A model generated the notes under the pieces. That model searched no databases and was not told the DNA's origin. It saw nothing but the letters and a program-made list of their open reading frames with translations. DNA of 64,000 nucleotides, taken from positions 187,123 to 251,122 of the forward strand of contig NZ_QZEX01000005.1 in assembly GCF_003646465.1 (NCBI RefSeq), written 5' to 3'. The translations under genes were made by a program, and so were the position numbers. The stretch's first letter is position 1; each line of letters begins with the position of its first letter. Source of the DNA: Chachezhania antarctica. GTDB lineage: Bacteria > Pseudomonadota > Alphaproteobacteria > Rhodobacterales > Rhodobacteraceae. This document shows, one piece after another, positions 35,764 to 44,153 of the stretch.

Positions 35764-37062
35764 CTACATTTGCGACGGCAGGAACAGGACGATCCCGGGA
35801 AACGCGATCAGCAGGATGATCCGCACCACGTCCATCGCCACGAAGGCGCCAAGGCCGCGGAAGATCGTCCACAGCTCGACATCGCGGTTGACCGAGCGCA
35901 GGACGAAGGCGTTCATGCCCACGGGCGGCGTGATGTAGCTGATTTCCGTGATGACCACGACGAAGATGCCGAACCAGATAAGATCGAAGCCCAGGGACGC
36001 CACCACGGGGTAGAAGATCGGCACCGTCAGCATGATCATCGACAGCCCTTCCAGCACGCAGCCCAGCACAAGGTAGATGCAAAGGATGGTCAGGATCACG
36101 GGAACCGGACCGTCGCCGAAGATCGTCAGGAACGCCTGCATGTCGGCAGTCATGCCCGACAGGTTCACGTAGTTGGTGAAGGTCAGCGCGCCGAAGAGGA
36201 TGAAGAACATCATCGCCGTCGTCTTGGCGGAATCGAACAGCGTGGCAAAGGTCGCCCGCCACGTGAACTTGCGCGACAGCACCGTCAGCAGCAGCGCGCC
36301 CGCGGCCCCCATGCCGGCACTTTCGGTGGGGGTGAAGACGCCCAGGTAGATGCCGCCCATCACGAAGGTGAAGAGCACCATGGCCCCCGCCGTTCCCTTC
36401 AGCGCCCGCAGCCGCGTGCCCAGCGGCAGCTTGTCTTCCGTCCGCAGATCGAAGCCGCGGAACTTCACCGTGATCGACACCGCCAGCGCGTAACCGATCA
36501 CGCCAAGGAGGCCCGGGAGAATGCCCGCCAGGAACAGCTTGCCGATGTCCTGCTGCGTCATGATCCCGTAGAAGACTAGGATCACCGATGGCGGGATCAG
36601 GATGCCCAGCGTCCCCCCCGCGGCGATGGATGCCGTGCTCAGATCGTCGGGATAGCCGAAGCGCCGCATCGACGGCAGCGCGATCTTCGACATCGTCGCG
36701 GCGGTGGCCATCGACGATCCGCAAACAGAGGAAAACCCGCCGCAGGCGATCACCGTGGCCATGGCCAGCCCGCCCTTGCGGTGCCGCAACCACGCGTGCG
36801 CCGCATCGTACAGGTCGCGTGCGATGCCCGATTGCACCACGAAGTTCCCCATCATCAGGAACAGCGGCAGCACCGACAGTGAATAATTGCGCCCCTGTTC
36901 GAAGAAGGTCGTGGACAGGAGCGACAGCGCCGGCGTCCAGCCGATGATCGACACGGTGCCCAGAAGGCCGATCGCCGTCAGCGCGATCGAGATCGGCAGC
37001 CCGACCAGGAGCAACGCGAAGAACACGGCCATCCCGACCGGCCACGAGGCGAGCATCTCCAT
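35764..37062 (-). CDS. dctM: TRAP transporter large permease DctM
   Basis: Inner-membrane TRAP large subunit of 432 residues with about 12 hydrophobic segments. Family motifs include the N-terminal LLVGLPISIALTAIG, GFSSVCGSSMATAATM and the AAGGTLGILIPPS segment. It works with DctQ and DctP as a sodium-driven organic-acid importer. Last of the three genes transcribed leftward from the dctP-iacR gap. The TRAP operon shares a motif with the iac operon rather than with the sugar operons. Confidence 0.92.
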   Translation of the reverse strand: MEMLASWPVGMAVFFALLLVGLPISIALTAIGLLGTVSIIGWTPALSLLSTTFFEQGRNYSLSVLPLFLMMGNFVVQSGIARDLYDAAHAWLRHRKGGLAMATVIACGGFSSVCGSSMATAATMSKIALPSMRRFGYPDDLSTASIAAGGTLGILIPPSVILVFYGIMTQQDIGKLFLAGILPGLLGVIGYALAVSITVKFRGFDLRTEDKLPLGTRLRALKGTAGAMVLFTFVMGGIYLGVFTPTESAGMGAAGALLLTVLSRKFTWRATFATLFDSAKTTAMMFFILFGALTFTNYVNLSGMTADMQAFLTIFGDGPVPVILTILCIYLVLGCVLEGLSMIMLTVPIFYPVVASLGFDLIWFGIFVVVITEISYITPPVGMNAFVLRSVNRDVELWTIFRGLGAFVAMDVVRIILLIAFPGIVLFLPSQM

Positions 37063-37065
37063 GGA

Positions 37066-37602
37066 TTAACCTTTCAGGGCCGTCCGCAGATCGCGCAGGG
37101 CCACGTAGAGCGTGATGAGAACCGATGCCGCCGTCGTCGCCGCGCAGAGCCGGGCGACCGGGGCGACAGGCAGACGCAGGGAATTGGTCACCGCATTGTA
37201 GCTGGCGATCTGGTCGGCATGGACCCACAGCCGCCACGCGATGACGGCCAGAACCGTGGCCGTGATCACCGCCAGCAACGCCTTGCGGAACGGCTGGATC
37301 CAGTCCGGCAGGGCCGAGGTGACAAGATCGACGGTGACATGTTCGTCGTCGAGGCACACCGCCGGCAAGCCGATGAACACGACGGATACGAGCAGCAGTT
37401 CCGTCAGTTCCGTAGCGCCGATCAGCGGGCTGTTCAGCACGTAGCGCCCGACCACGTCGACCGCGGTCAACGCCATCATGATCAGCAGGATGAGGCCGGA
37501 GATCACCGCCAGCGCACGGCGTGGCCAGCGTCTGTAGCCCGGGCCGGCGTCCACGGGGGACACCGGCCCGTCGGCCAGTTTTTCGGCCGTGCCTTCGCTC
37601 AT
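37066..37602 (-). CDS. dctQ: TRAP transporter small permease DctQ
   Basis: Four-helix inner-membrane subunit of 178 residues. A hydrophilic N-terminus of about 30 residues precedes hydrophobic segments at about 32-52, 68-88, 110-130 and 148-170. The VDVVGRYVLNSP motif is typical of DctQ. The start at 37602 overlaps the dctP stop (ATGA), and a longer reading to 37719 lies inside dctP. Confidence 0.88.
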   Translation of the reverse strand: MSEGTAEKLADGPVSPVDAGPGYRRWPRRALAVISGLILLIMMALTAVDVVGRYVLNSPLIGATELTELLLVSVVFIGLPAVCLDDEHVTVDLVTSALPDWIQPFRKALLAVITATVLAVIAWRLWVHADQIASYNAVTNSLRLPVAPVARLCAATTAASVLITLYVALRDLRTALKG

Positions 37603-38615
37603 TTTGTTTCGGCCGCGATGCCGGCCTTCAGATGCTCCAGCGCCGCATCGGCATCGATCCCGGTGGAGGCGAGTTCTTCCATCTTCGCGTCGATCACGGG
37701 CTTCAGCGCGGTTTCCCACGCCTCCATCTGCGCATCCGTGGCGGTGGCGACCTCAAGCTTGCCGTCCATCGCGGCCTTGCCTTTCGCATCGGCCCGGTCC
37801 CACATCTGCCCCGCCACGCGTGCCAGCGCTTCGCCTGTCACGCTGTTGATGGCCTTCTGGTCCTGCGCGCTCAGGCTTTCCCATTTCGCCTTGTTCATGA
37901 CGATGTAGAAGGACGTGTTGTAAAGCCCGCCCGGCACGGCGAGGCCCTTGTTCAGCTGCGGGATGAGCCCGAAGAAGTTGACCGATTCATAGGGAAACAG
38001 GATCCCGTCGGCCACGCCCTGGCTCAGCAGTTCATAGGCTTTCGAAGACGGTCCTTCGACCGGCACCGCGCCCAGTGTCGTCGCGACCTCGTGCACGATC
38101 CCGCCGCCCACGCGCAGCTTCTTGCCCTTGATCGCGTCGGGGCCTTCCAGATCGCCTTCCTTGACGAAAATCTCGCCCGGGCCATGGGTGAAGAGCGCCA
38201 GGACCTTCACGTCATCGTATTCTCCGGCCCCTTTCAGCATCTCTTCCCACGTATTCCAGTACGCGACCGAGATCGCCTCGGCACTGTCGCCCAGGAAAGG
38301 CAGCTCGGCCAGGTTGGTCGTCTTGAAGCGGCCCGGGCTGTAGCCCTGCACGCCGAAGGTGATGTCGGCCACGCCGTTGACGGCAAAGTCGAAATGCGCG
38401 GGCGGGGGCCCAAGCGGCGCGGGCAGGATCGTGGGCACGACATTGCCGCCCGTGGCTTCGGCGATGCTTTCGGTCATCGGCACGATAACTTCCGACACCA
38501 ACGGGTGTGACGGCGGCAGCCAGTTGGCGACGGTCAGCTTGGTTTCGGCCGCGGCGGGCACCGCAAGGCCCAAGGCCAGAACGGCGGCTGCGGTACTGAT
38601 AATCCTGTTGGACAT
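37599..38615 (-). CDS. dctP: TRAP transporter substrate-binding protein DctP
   Basis: Periplasmic receptor of 338 residues. The signal peptide ends at AAAETK, followed by the TRAP receptor fold (TVANWLPPSHPL, FVKEGDLEGPDAIKGKKLRVGG, FNTSFYIVMNKAKW-like region). The Arg in KLRVGG normally binds the ligand carboxylate, so the substrate is probably an organic acid. Adjacent iacR and the shared 19-bp motif suggest indole-3-acetate or a related aromatic acid; this is inference. GGAAAC ribosome site upstream. Confidence 0.9.
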   Translation of the reverse strand: MSNRIISTAAAVLALGLAVPAAAETKLTVANWLPPSHPLVSEVIVPMTESIAEATGGNVVPTILPAPLGPPPAHFDFAVNGVADITFGVQGYSPGRFKTTNLAELPFLGDSAEAISVAYWNTWEEMLKGAGEYDDVKVLALFTHGPGEIFVKEGDLEGPDAIKGKKLRVGGGIVHEVATTLGAVPVEGPSSKAYELLSQGVADGILFPYESVNFFGLIPQLNKGLAVPGGLYNTSFYIVMNKAKWESLSAQDQKAINSVTGEALARVAGQMWDRADAKGKAAMDGKLEVATATDAQMEAWETALKPVIDAKMEELASTGIDADAALEHLKAGIAAETK

Positions 38616-38664
38616 GTTTGTTTCCTTTATGGTTGACTTGTGGAAAACGGAAAGCACCCCTTTT

Positions 38665-38683
38665 CACGTGAATAATGCTGTGA
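38665..38683 (+). promoter_or_regulatory. Candidate IacR operator between dctP and iacR
   Basis: CACGTGAATAATGCTGTGA matches the site upstream of iacH (reverse strand AACATGAATAATCATGTAA) at 14 of 19 positions, with an identical TGAATAAT core. It lies 50-68 bases upstream of dctP and 48-66 bases upstream of iacR, so it can act on both. A 10-bp perfect palindrome, TTCACGTGAA, overlaps it at 38663-38672. Confidence 0.6.
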
Positions 38684-38730
38684 TTTTCGGGGATGGAAAT
38701 CGGTCACGACGGGCGGGAGGTCAGACAGCC

Positions 38731-39237
38731 ATGCGAACCGCGGAACAGCGCCCGAAAAGCGTCACGTCGTCCGATGCGGCGCCCAATCCCGAGGCACCGC
38801 AAGAAGACCGCTTCCGCAAACAGGACTGGCCCTTCTACTGGATCACGCAGGTCTCGGCCCGGTACATGCAGGTGATGGAGGTCCGGCTGAAGCGGATCGG
38901 GCTGGATGTGCCCAGCTGGCGGGTGCTGATGTGCCTGCACGAGGACGACTGGCTGAGCGTTTCGCAGATCGCCGACTACAGTATCATCAAGCTGAACACG
39001 GCGACCCGCATCATCCAGCGGATGGAATCGCAAGGCCTTGTCTGCCTGCGCCCCCGGCCCGAGGATCTGCGCGTGACCGAGGTGTCGCTGACCATCGACG
39101 GCGATGCCCAGCGGCAAAAGGCGCGCGAGGTGGCGACATCGATTTTCGATGCGTCCTTCGAGGATCTCAGCCCCGGAGAACAGCAATTGCTGAACGAGCT
39201 GATGGAACGGGTTTTCCTGCAGCTGGGGAAGCTGTAG
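38731..39237 (+). CDS. iacR: MarR-family regulator IacR
   Basis: Winged-helix repressor of 168 residues with the MarR fold. The recognition region is SVSQIADYSIIKLNTATRIIQRMESQGLV-like (only part quoted), the wing contains RPEDLRVTEVSLT, and the dimer helices lie at both ends. In known iac clusters IacR represses catabolism until indole-3-acetate is present. Start set at MRTAEQ with GGGAGG upstream. Convergent with iacG, divergent from the TRAP operon. Confidence 0.85.
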   Translation: MRTAEQRPKSVTSSDAAPNPEAPQEDRFRKQDWPFYWITQVSARYMQVMEVRLKRIGLDVPSWRVLMCLHEDDWLSVSQIADYSIIKLNTATRIIQRMESQGLVCLRPRPEDLRVTEVSLTIDGDAQRQKAREVATSIFDASFEDLSPGEQQLLNELMERVFLQLGKL

Positions 39238-39247
39238 GGACACGGGC

Positions 39248-39739
39248 CTAGCCTGCCTTCAACGGATGGAACCGGCGCCCGAACCAGATCAGGCTCTCGG
39301 GAACGTGGCTGGCCAGTTCCGTCGCTGCGACCCGGCAATAGAACACCGTGTGGCTGCCCACTTCGGACGCGTCCGAGATCCGGCAATCGAACGCGACCGA
39401 GGCATCGGACAGCACCGGCGCCCCCGTCTCCAGCCTGTGCCAGTCGGCGGCGGCAAAGCGTTCGCCATCGTCGCGCGACGCAAACACCTGCCCAAGTTCC
39501 GTGTGCCGCCCGGCCAGCACGTTCACCGCGACCACGCCGTTTTCCGCGAACATCGCCCGCGACCGGTTGGCCCGGTTCACGCAGATCAACAGCGTCGGCG
39601 GATCGTCCGTCACCGAACACACGGCCGAAGCCGTCATGCCATGCTGCCCCGCGGGACCATCCCTCGTCAGCACGGTGACGGCAGCGCCCAGCCGCGACAT
39701 GCCTTCGCGGAACCTCTCGGCTGTATGCGCCTCAAACAT
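39248..39739 (-). CDS. iacG: Flavin reductase IacG
   Basis: Split-barrel NAD(P)H:flavin oxidoreductase of 163 residues (HpaC/HsaB type). It has the FREGMSRLGAAVTVLT start, TASAVCSVTDDPPTLLICVN and the conserved HTVFYCRV strand near the C-terminus. It would supply reduced flavin to the IacA monooxygenase. Last gene of the iac operon; its start overlaps the iacF stop by 8 bases. Confidence 0.88.
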   Translation of the reverse strand: MFEAHTAERFREGMSRLGAAVTVLTRDGPAGQHGMTASAVCSVTDDPPTLLICVNRANRSRAMFAENGVVAVNVLAGRHTELGQVFASRDDGERFAAADWHRLETGAPVLSDASVAFDCRISDASEVGSHTVFYCRVAATELASHVPESLIWFGRRFHPLKAG

Positions 39740-40685
39740 CCAGCACCAGCCGCGCGGTTTTCGAGCGCGAACAGCAGGTGCAGATTTCGGCCCCCTCCTC
39801 GCGTTCCTCGTCGGTCAGGAACTGGTCGCGATGGTCCGGCGTGCCGTCGATCACATCGGTGATGCAGGTGCCGCAGATGCCTTCCTCGCACTTCACGTCG
39901 ATCTTGATACCCTCGCGGGCCAGCGCCGCGACGATGCTTTCATCCCGCCCCACCGTGACGGTGACACCGCTGGCGCGCGCCTCGACCTCGAACGTCTCGC
40001 CCGAGACATCGACATCGGCCGAGAAGTACTCGCGATGGATGTTCGCGGATGCGTGGCCCATGACCTCGGCCGCGCCGATCATCCAGTCCATGAAGCCCTG
40101 CGGCCCGCAGATGTAAACATGCGTGCAGGGGTCCGGCGGCGGCAGCACCGCGTCGGTGATCCTGTTCGCGTCGTCGTGGTAGACCTGCACATGCCCGGCG
40201 AAGGGGGCGGCCTCCAACAGGTCGCGGAAGGCCGTCCGGTCGGCCGAGCGGGTGGCGTAATGCATCTCGAACGGCGCGCCCCTGGCGGCCAGTTCGTAGC
40301 CCATGGCAAGCATTGGCGTGATGCCCACGCCGCCGCCGATCAGGACGGTATGGTCGGCCTCGGCCAGCGCGAAATGGTTGCGGGGGCCGGTTATCCGAAG
40401 GCTTTGCCCTTCCCGGATCGCATCGTGCAGCGCGACGGACCCGCCGCGGCTTGCGGGCTCCTTCAGGATGCCCAGATGCCACGAGGTCCGGTCCGCCGGA
40501 TCGCCGGCCAGCGAGTACTGCCGCCAAATGGCCTCGCCCCGCGTCTCCACCAGAACATCGATATGCGCGCCGGCGGTCACCGGGGGCAGCGGCGCGCCCG
40601 TGGGGTCCTCCAGCCGCAGTCGCATGATGTTTCCGGCATCGTCGTGGCGCGCGGTGACGGTCAGGGTCAGGCTGTCGGTGGTCAT
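39732..40685 (-). CDS. iacF: Dioxygenase reductase IacF (FAD, NAD and C-terminal 2Fe-2S)
   Basis: Electron-transfer partner of the Rieske oxygenase, 317 residues. It has a FAD domain (RQYSLAGDP), an NAD domain (IGGGVGITPMLAM) and then a plant-type 2Fe-2S domain with the Cys pattern CEEGICGTC and a distal Cys. This order is that of phthalate/vanillate demethylase reductases. A second ATG 9 bases upstream (40694) is possible; I prefer 40685 because of GGAAGG spacing. Confidence 0.88.
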   Translation of the reverse strand: MTTDSLTLTVTARHDDAGNIMRLRLEDPTGAPLPPVTAGAHIDVLVETRGEAIWRQYSLAGDPADRTSWHLGILKEPASRGGSVALHDAIREGQSLRITGPRNHFALAEADHTVLIGGGVGITPMLAMGYELAARGAPFEMHYATRSADRTAFRDLLEAAPFAGHVQVYHDDANRITDAVLPPPDPCTHVYICGPQGFMDWMIGAAEVMGHASANIHREYFSADVDVSGETFEVEARASGVTVTVGRDESIVAALAREGIKIDVKCEEGICGTCITDVIDGTPDHRDQFLTDEEREEGAEICTCCSRSKTARLVLDV

Positions 40686-40705
40686 GTCTTTCATCCTTCC
40701 GCCCC

Positions 40706-41467
40706 TCAGCGCATGAAGAGGCCGCCGTTGACGTCCCAGCAGGCCCCCGTCACGAAACCCGCGTCGCGGCCCGCCAGCATGCAGACCATCTGCGCCACGA
40801 AGCCCATGTCGCCCAAAGCGCCCACGGGCACGTTGGCAAGAAAGCCCTCCATCCGGTCGGCGGGCACGATGCCGTGGACCATGGGGCTGTCCATCGGACC
40901 GGGCGCGATGGCGTTGCAGGTGACGCCGAACGGCGCCAGATCCCGCGCGAAGACCTTGGTCAGCGACAGGATCGCGCCTTTCGAAGCCGCGTAATGCGCC
41001 CCCGTGGCCGTGCCGCCGTTCTGCCCCGCCAGCGAGGCAAGGTTGACGATCCGGCCATAGCCCCGATCCTTGAAATGCCGTCCGAAGATCTGGCTGGCGG
41101 CAAAAGTGCCCCCGGCATTGACCGCCATGATGGCGTTGAAATCATCGGGCGCGATGTCCAGCACCGGTTCGGCCTTCGTCCGCGCGGCGTTGTTCACCAG
41201 CACCTCGACCGCCCCCCAACGCTCCACGCACTTGTCGCAGAGCGCCTGGATCGCCCCAGCATCCGCCACGTCCAGCGTCGCCGTCACCGCGGTTTCACCG
41301 GCCAGATCAAGTTCCTGCGCCAGCGGCAGGGCCGCATCGCCCAGGATATCGGCGATCACCACCCGGTAGCCCGCCCTGTGCAGCGCGCGCGTGATCTGGG
41401 CCCCAAGGCCCGACGCACCGCCGGTGATGACGGCCGTCTGGATCTTGTCGGGCAACGGCACGCCCAT
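40706..41467 (-). CDS. iacE: Short-chain dehydrogenase IacE
   Basis: SDR of 253 residues with the canonical TGGASGLG cofactor loop, the NNAA motif and the catalytic YAASK segment. In iac pathways IacE acts on an oxidised indole acetate intermediate. Its start overlaps the iacD stop (TGATG). Complete and normal in length. Confidence 0.87.
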   Translation of the reverse strand: MGVPLPDKIQTAVITGGASGLGAQITRALHRAGYRVVIADILGDAALPLAQELDLAGETAVTATLDVADAGAIQALCDKCVERWGAVEVLVNNAARTKAEPVLDIAPDDFNAIMAVNAGGTFAASQIFGRHFKDRGYGRIVNLASLAGQNGGTATGAHYAASKGAILSLTKVFARDLAPFGVTCNAIAPGPMDSPMVHGIVPADRMEGFLANVPVGALGDMGFVAQMVCMLAGRDAGFVTGACWDVNGGLFMR

Positions 41468-41958
41468 CAGAACAGGTAGCTGACCGATGTCAGCACCCCG
41501 TCCGAGTTCAGAAGCCGAACCACCTTGGAGGCGATCCTGATCTCGCCGTCGACCAGCATCAGTTCATGCGTGACATTGGCCGCGAAGGCGCGCTGGCGGC
41601 CGAACTTGTCCTCGATCACGTGCAGAGCGGAGCGCACTGTCAGGCTGTTCTCGCCCTGATCGGTCACGACAAAACGCGAGACGGTCCGCACCGATTGCGC
41701 GGGCGGCGCGGCCGAGATCGAAAAGCCCGCCTGCAACCGATCCACGCGCGCTTTCCGCATCTTTGCATCGTCGTAGATCAGGTTCAGGTTGTTGGCGAAA
41801 TCGTCGGTGTCAGGCTTGATCGGGATCACGTACATCCCGCCCTCGGCCCAGAGCGGCAGCCACGCCTGATAATCCTGCCGGTCGAGGATATCGGCTTCCT
41901 CCCACAGGAACCGGATGGCGGCGTCGAGCGTGAGGTCTGTCACGGCAAGGTCCTTCAT
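41467..41958 (-). CDS. iacD: Rieske dioxygenase small subunit IacD
   Basis: Ring-hydroxylating dioxygenase beta subunit of 163 residues, NTF2-like fold. It has the FLWEEADILDRQDYQAWLPL start and the YDDAKMRKARVDRL motif typical of the family. It is structural rather than catalytic. The ATGA overlap with iacC means alpha and beta are co-translated. Confidence 0.88.
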   Translation of the reverse strand: MKDLAVTDLTLDAAIRFLWEEADILDRQDYQAWLPLWAEGGMYVIPIKPDTDDFANNLNLIYDDAKMRKARVDRLQAGFSISAAPPAQSVRTVSRFVVTDQGENSLTVRSALHVIEDKFGRQRAFAANVTHELMLVDGEIRIASKVVRLLNSDGVLTSVSYLF

Positions 41959-43247
41959 GCCATCATCTCCTTCCACTTGCGGTAGGCCCCACGCATCCCC
42001 GTTTCGGCGCTGATATCGCCCACGGGCAGGCCGTTTTCGCTGGTTTTTTCCAGCCCCAGCCCGCGGTTCACCATGATGTCGGTCCCGTCCGGATCGCCCT
42101 TGGTGCCGCGCTGCACACGCTCCCACACCTCGGAATCGTCGGGGCTGCCAAAGCCCATCGGGCCCTGGAAATGTTCGTGCAGGCGCATTCGCATCTGGTT
42201 CGCCTCGGCCGGACCGCCATCCAGCCCGAGGGCCATGTGGCGGATCTCTGTCTCCTCGGCGTTCACCGGGCGCAGGATGCGGAAGAAGGACAGCGAGCAG
42301 GCGGCGTTGGGGAAGAGGTTCAGGTTGAACCCGCAGCCGCCCACGGCGCGGACGATCCGGCGGACCTGCGCGTCGTCATAGCGGTCGCGCAGGCTTTCAG
42401 CGAGATCGTGAAACCGTTCGGGGATCGGCGCATCCAGATTTTCGTCGAGGTCGATCAGTTCGGGCATCATCACCATGACGGAATGGCCGTTGCCCAGGTC
42501 TTCGACATAACCGTCATCGTCATCCATGAAGGAAAAGGTCTGCGACGCCTCGCCATCCAGCGATTGCAGGAACGACTTGTGGACGATGGGAAAGTGATAG
42601 GCGTCGGTGGTGTTTTCCAGCTGGATCTTCCAGTTCATCGGGACCCGGAACTGGTGTTCGCCCAGCACCTTCACGCCAAAGCCGCCGCCCTGTTTCATGA
42701 ACAGGCGAATCCACGGCTTGGCATTGCCCAGGAAATCCTCCAGCGGTTCGGCATCCATGTTGAAGGTGGCGAAGATCATGCCTTCGAAGGTTTCCACGCG
42801 CAGTTTCTTCAGCCCGAAATTGCCCTTGTCGAAATCCGCCGAATAGCCTTCGGTATAAGGGATCGCGCGGAGCGACCCTTCCAGCGCATAGCCCCAGCCG
42901 TGATAAGGGCACTGGAAGGAACTCGTCTTGCCCTGCTTGACCTCGCAGACCGTCGCGGCACGGTGGCGGCAGCGGTTGACCATCACGTGGACGTTGCTCT
43001 TGCGGTCGCGGCTGACGATCACGGGCTGCGTGCCGACGGTGGACAGCTTGAAACTGCCCTTGTCGGGCACTTCCGAGGCATGGGCGACCCAGACCCATGT
43101 CTTGCCGAAGATCTTTTCCATCTCGGCATCGAACAGCGCCGGGTCTTCGTACATCCGCGTCTTCACCCGGTCCTGCCCGGCAAATTCGGAGTAATCGGGG
43201 GCGTCCGGCCCCTTGGGGAAATCGTCCAGTGACATGGCCTCAGTCAT
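41955..43247 (-). CDS. iacC: Rieske dioxygenase large subunit IacC
   Basis: Catalytic alpha subunit of 430 residues. The Rieske cluster is bound by C93, H95, C113 and H116 (CRH...CPYH). The mononuclear iron site has the bridge D215 and ligands H218 and H223 (DAYHFPIVH), with the third ligand further along. It belongs to the aromatic ring-hydroxylating oxygenases; iac context assigns it to the indole-acetate route that ends at catechol in Pseudomonas. Complete. Confidence 0.9.
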   Translation of the reverse strand: MTEAMSLDDFPKGPDAPDYSEFAGQDRVKTRMYEDPALFDAEMEKIFGKTWVWVAHASEVPDKGSFKLSTVGTQPVIVSRDRKSNVHVMVNRCRHRAATVCEVKQGKTSSFQCPYHGWGYALEGSLRAIPYTEGYSADFDKGNFGLKKLRVETFEGMIFATFNMDAEPLEDFLGNAKPWIRLFMKQGGGFGVKVLGEHQFRVPMNWKIQLENTTDAYHFPIVHKSFLQSLDGEASQTFSFMDDDDGYVEDLGNGHSVMVMMPELIDLDENLDAPIPERFHDLAESLRDRYDDAQVRRIVRAVGGCGFNLNLFPNAACSLSFFRILRPVNAEETEIRHMALGLDGGPAEANQMRMRLHEHFQGPMGFGSPDDSEVWERVQRGTKGDPDGTDIMVNRGLGLEKTSENGLPVGDISAETGMRGAYRKWKEMMA

Positions 43248-43261
43248 GGGCGTGAGTCCTT

Positions 43262-43786
43262 TCAGGCGGTTGCGGTGGCGGGCGGTTGCGGGATGGAAAC
43301 GCTCTGGTTCCAGTCGCCGACGGGCCTTGCGTAGAGGTTCGTCGTCTCGAAGCGCGCCATGCGCCAGCGGTGGTCTTCAAAGGCGAAGGTGACCGTCAGG
43401 CGCGCGGCCATCAGGAAGCTTGTTCCATCATGGAAGGTGGGCGTCTGCAGCATCAGCCAGCGGCCTGTGGGGCGGTCATCGGTCCAGGAGATCGCCTCCG
43501 ACGACAGGAAATGCGCGTTCATCGCGAAATGCGGCGGGTGAGTGCAGAAGCGGCCCAGCCACGCGGTGATTGCATCGCGGCCCGTGTGTGCCCCGAAATC
43601 CTGTTTGTACCGGTCCCCGGCCCCGCCCCACACAGCATCGCGGGTGAAGAGCGCGCCGAGCGCCGTCAGATCCGTATCGGCATCCAGCCGGTCGCACAGG
43701 TCCATGTAATCCGACAGGCAGGCCCGGATGGCGCTTTCGGCCTCCAGCCTGTCCAGCCGGGTCAGGATGTCGGGGGCGGTCGTCAC
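43262..43786 (-). CDS. iacI: SnoaL/NTF2-like protein IacI
   Basis: NTF2-fold protein of 174 residues (LDRLEAESAIRACLSDYMDLCDRL-type start, only part quoted). It matches IacI by family and position. I place the start at a GTG (43786) that overlaps the iacB stop as GTGA. An ATG at 43843 is also in frame but would overlap iacB by about 60 bases. Its exact reaction is not settled in the iac literature I know. Confidence 0.8.
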   Translation of the reverse strand: MTTAPDILTRLDRLEAESAIRACLSDYMDLCDRLDADTDLTALGALFTRDAVWGGAGDRYKQDFGAHTGRDAITAWLGRFCTHPPHFAMNAHFLSSEAISWTDDRPTGRWLMLQTPTFHDGTSFLMAARLTVTFAFEDHRWRMARFETTNLYARPVGDWNQSVSIPQPPATATA

Positions 43787-44139
43787 AGCCGGGGGATCTC
43801 CAGCGCGCGGCCCATGCGGGCTTCGACCGTCATGTATTTCCACAGCCGGTCATTGCCGTCGCCCACCACGATGGTGCGCAGGAAGTTGCAGGCCACCTGC
43901 ACCGCCTCGCGATCCGGGAAATCGGCGAGAATGTACCACGTGAAGGGAAAGCCTTGGGATGCGCCGACCATGGTCTGGTCGTCATCGAAGGTGCCGACGA
44001 TGGTCACGCCCTCCATCTGGTCGATGGCGGCCATCAGTTCCTGCGTGGCTTTCCAGACCGGGCCGATCTGGTCGAAGGGCAGCGAGAAGAACGTGGGATG
44101 GTTGTTGAAGCAAAGCAGCGTGCGCAGGGGTTGCGACAT
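43783..44139 (-). CDS. iacB: Small protein IacB
   Basis: Protein of 118 residues with an EthD/dimeric alpha-beta-barrel look (GPVWKATQELMAAIDQMEGV, FTWYILADFPDREAVQ). It sits between iacA and iacI, where known clusters have iacB, whose biochemical role is undefined. The start at 44139 (MSQPLR) follows GGAGATC. Complete. Confidence 0.8.
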   Translation of the reverse strand: MSQPLRTLLCFNNHPTFFSLPFDQIGPVWKATQELMAAIDQMEGVTIVGTFDDDQTMVGASQGFPFTWYILADFPDREAVQVACNFLRTIVVGDGNDRLWKYMTVEARMGRALEIPRL

Positions 44140-44153
44140 GGGGATCTCCTTGA

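Noticed and set aside
35764-38615. Assigning the TRAP transporter to the sugar cluster
   Set aside because: It is convergent with the mutarotase, lacks the sugar-site core, and shares its upstream motif with iac instead; the sugar cluster already has an ABC importer.
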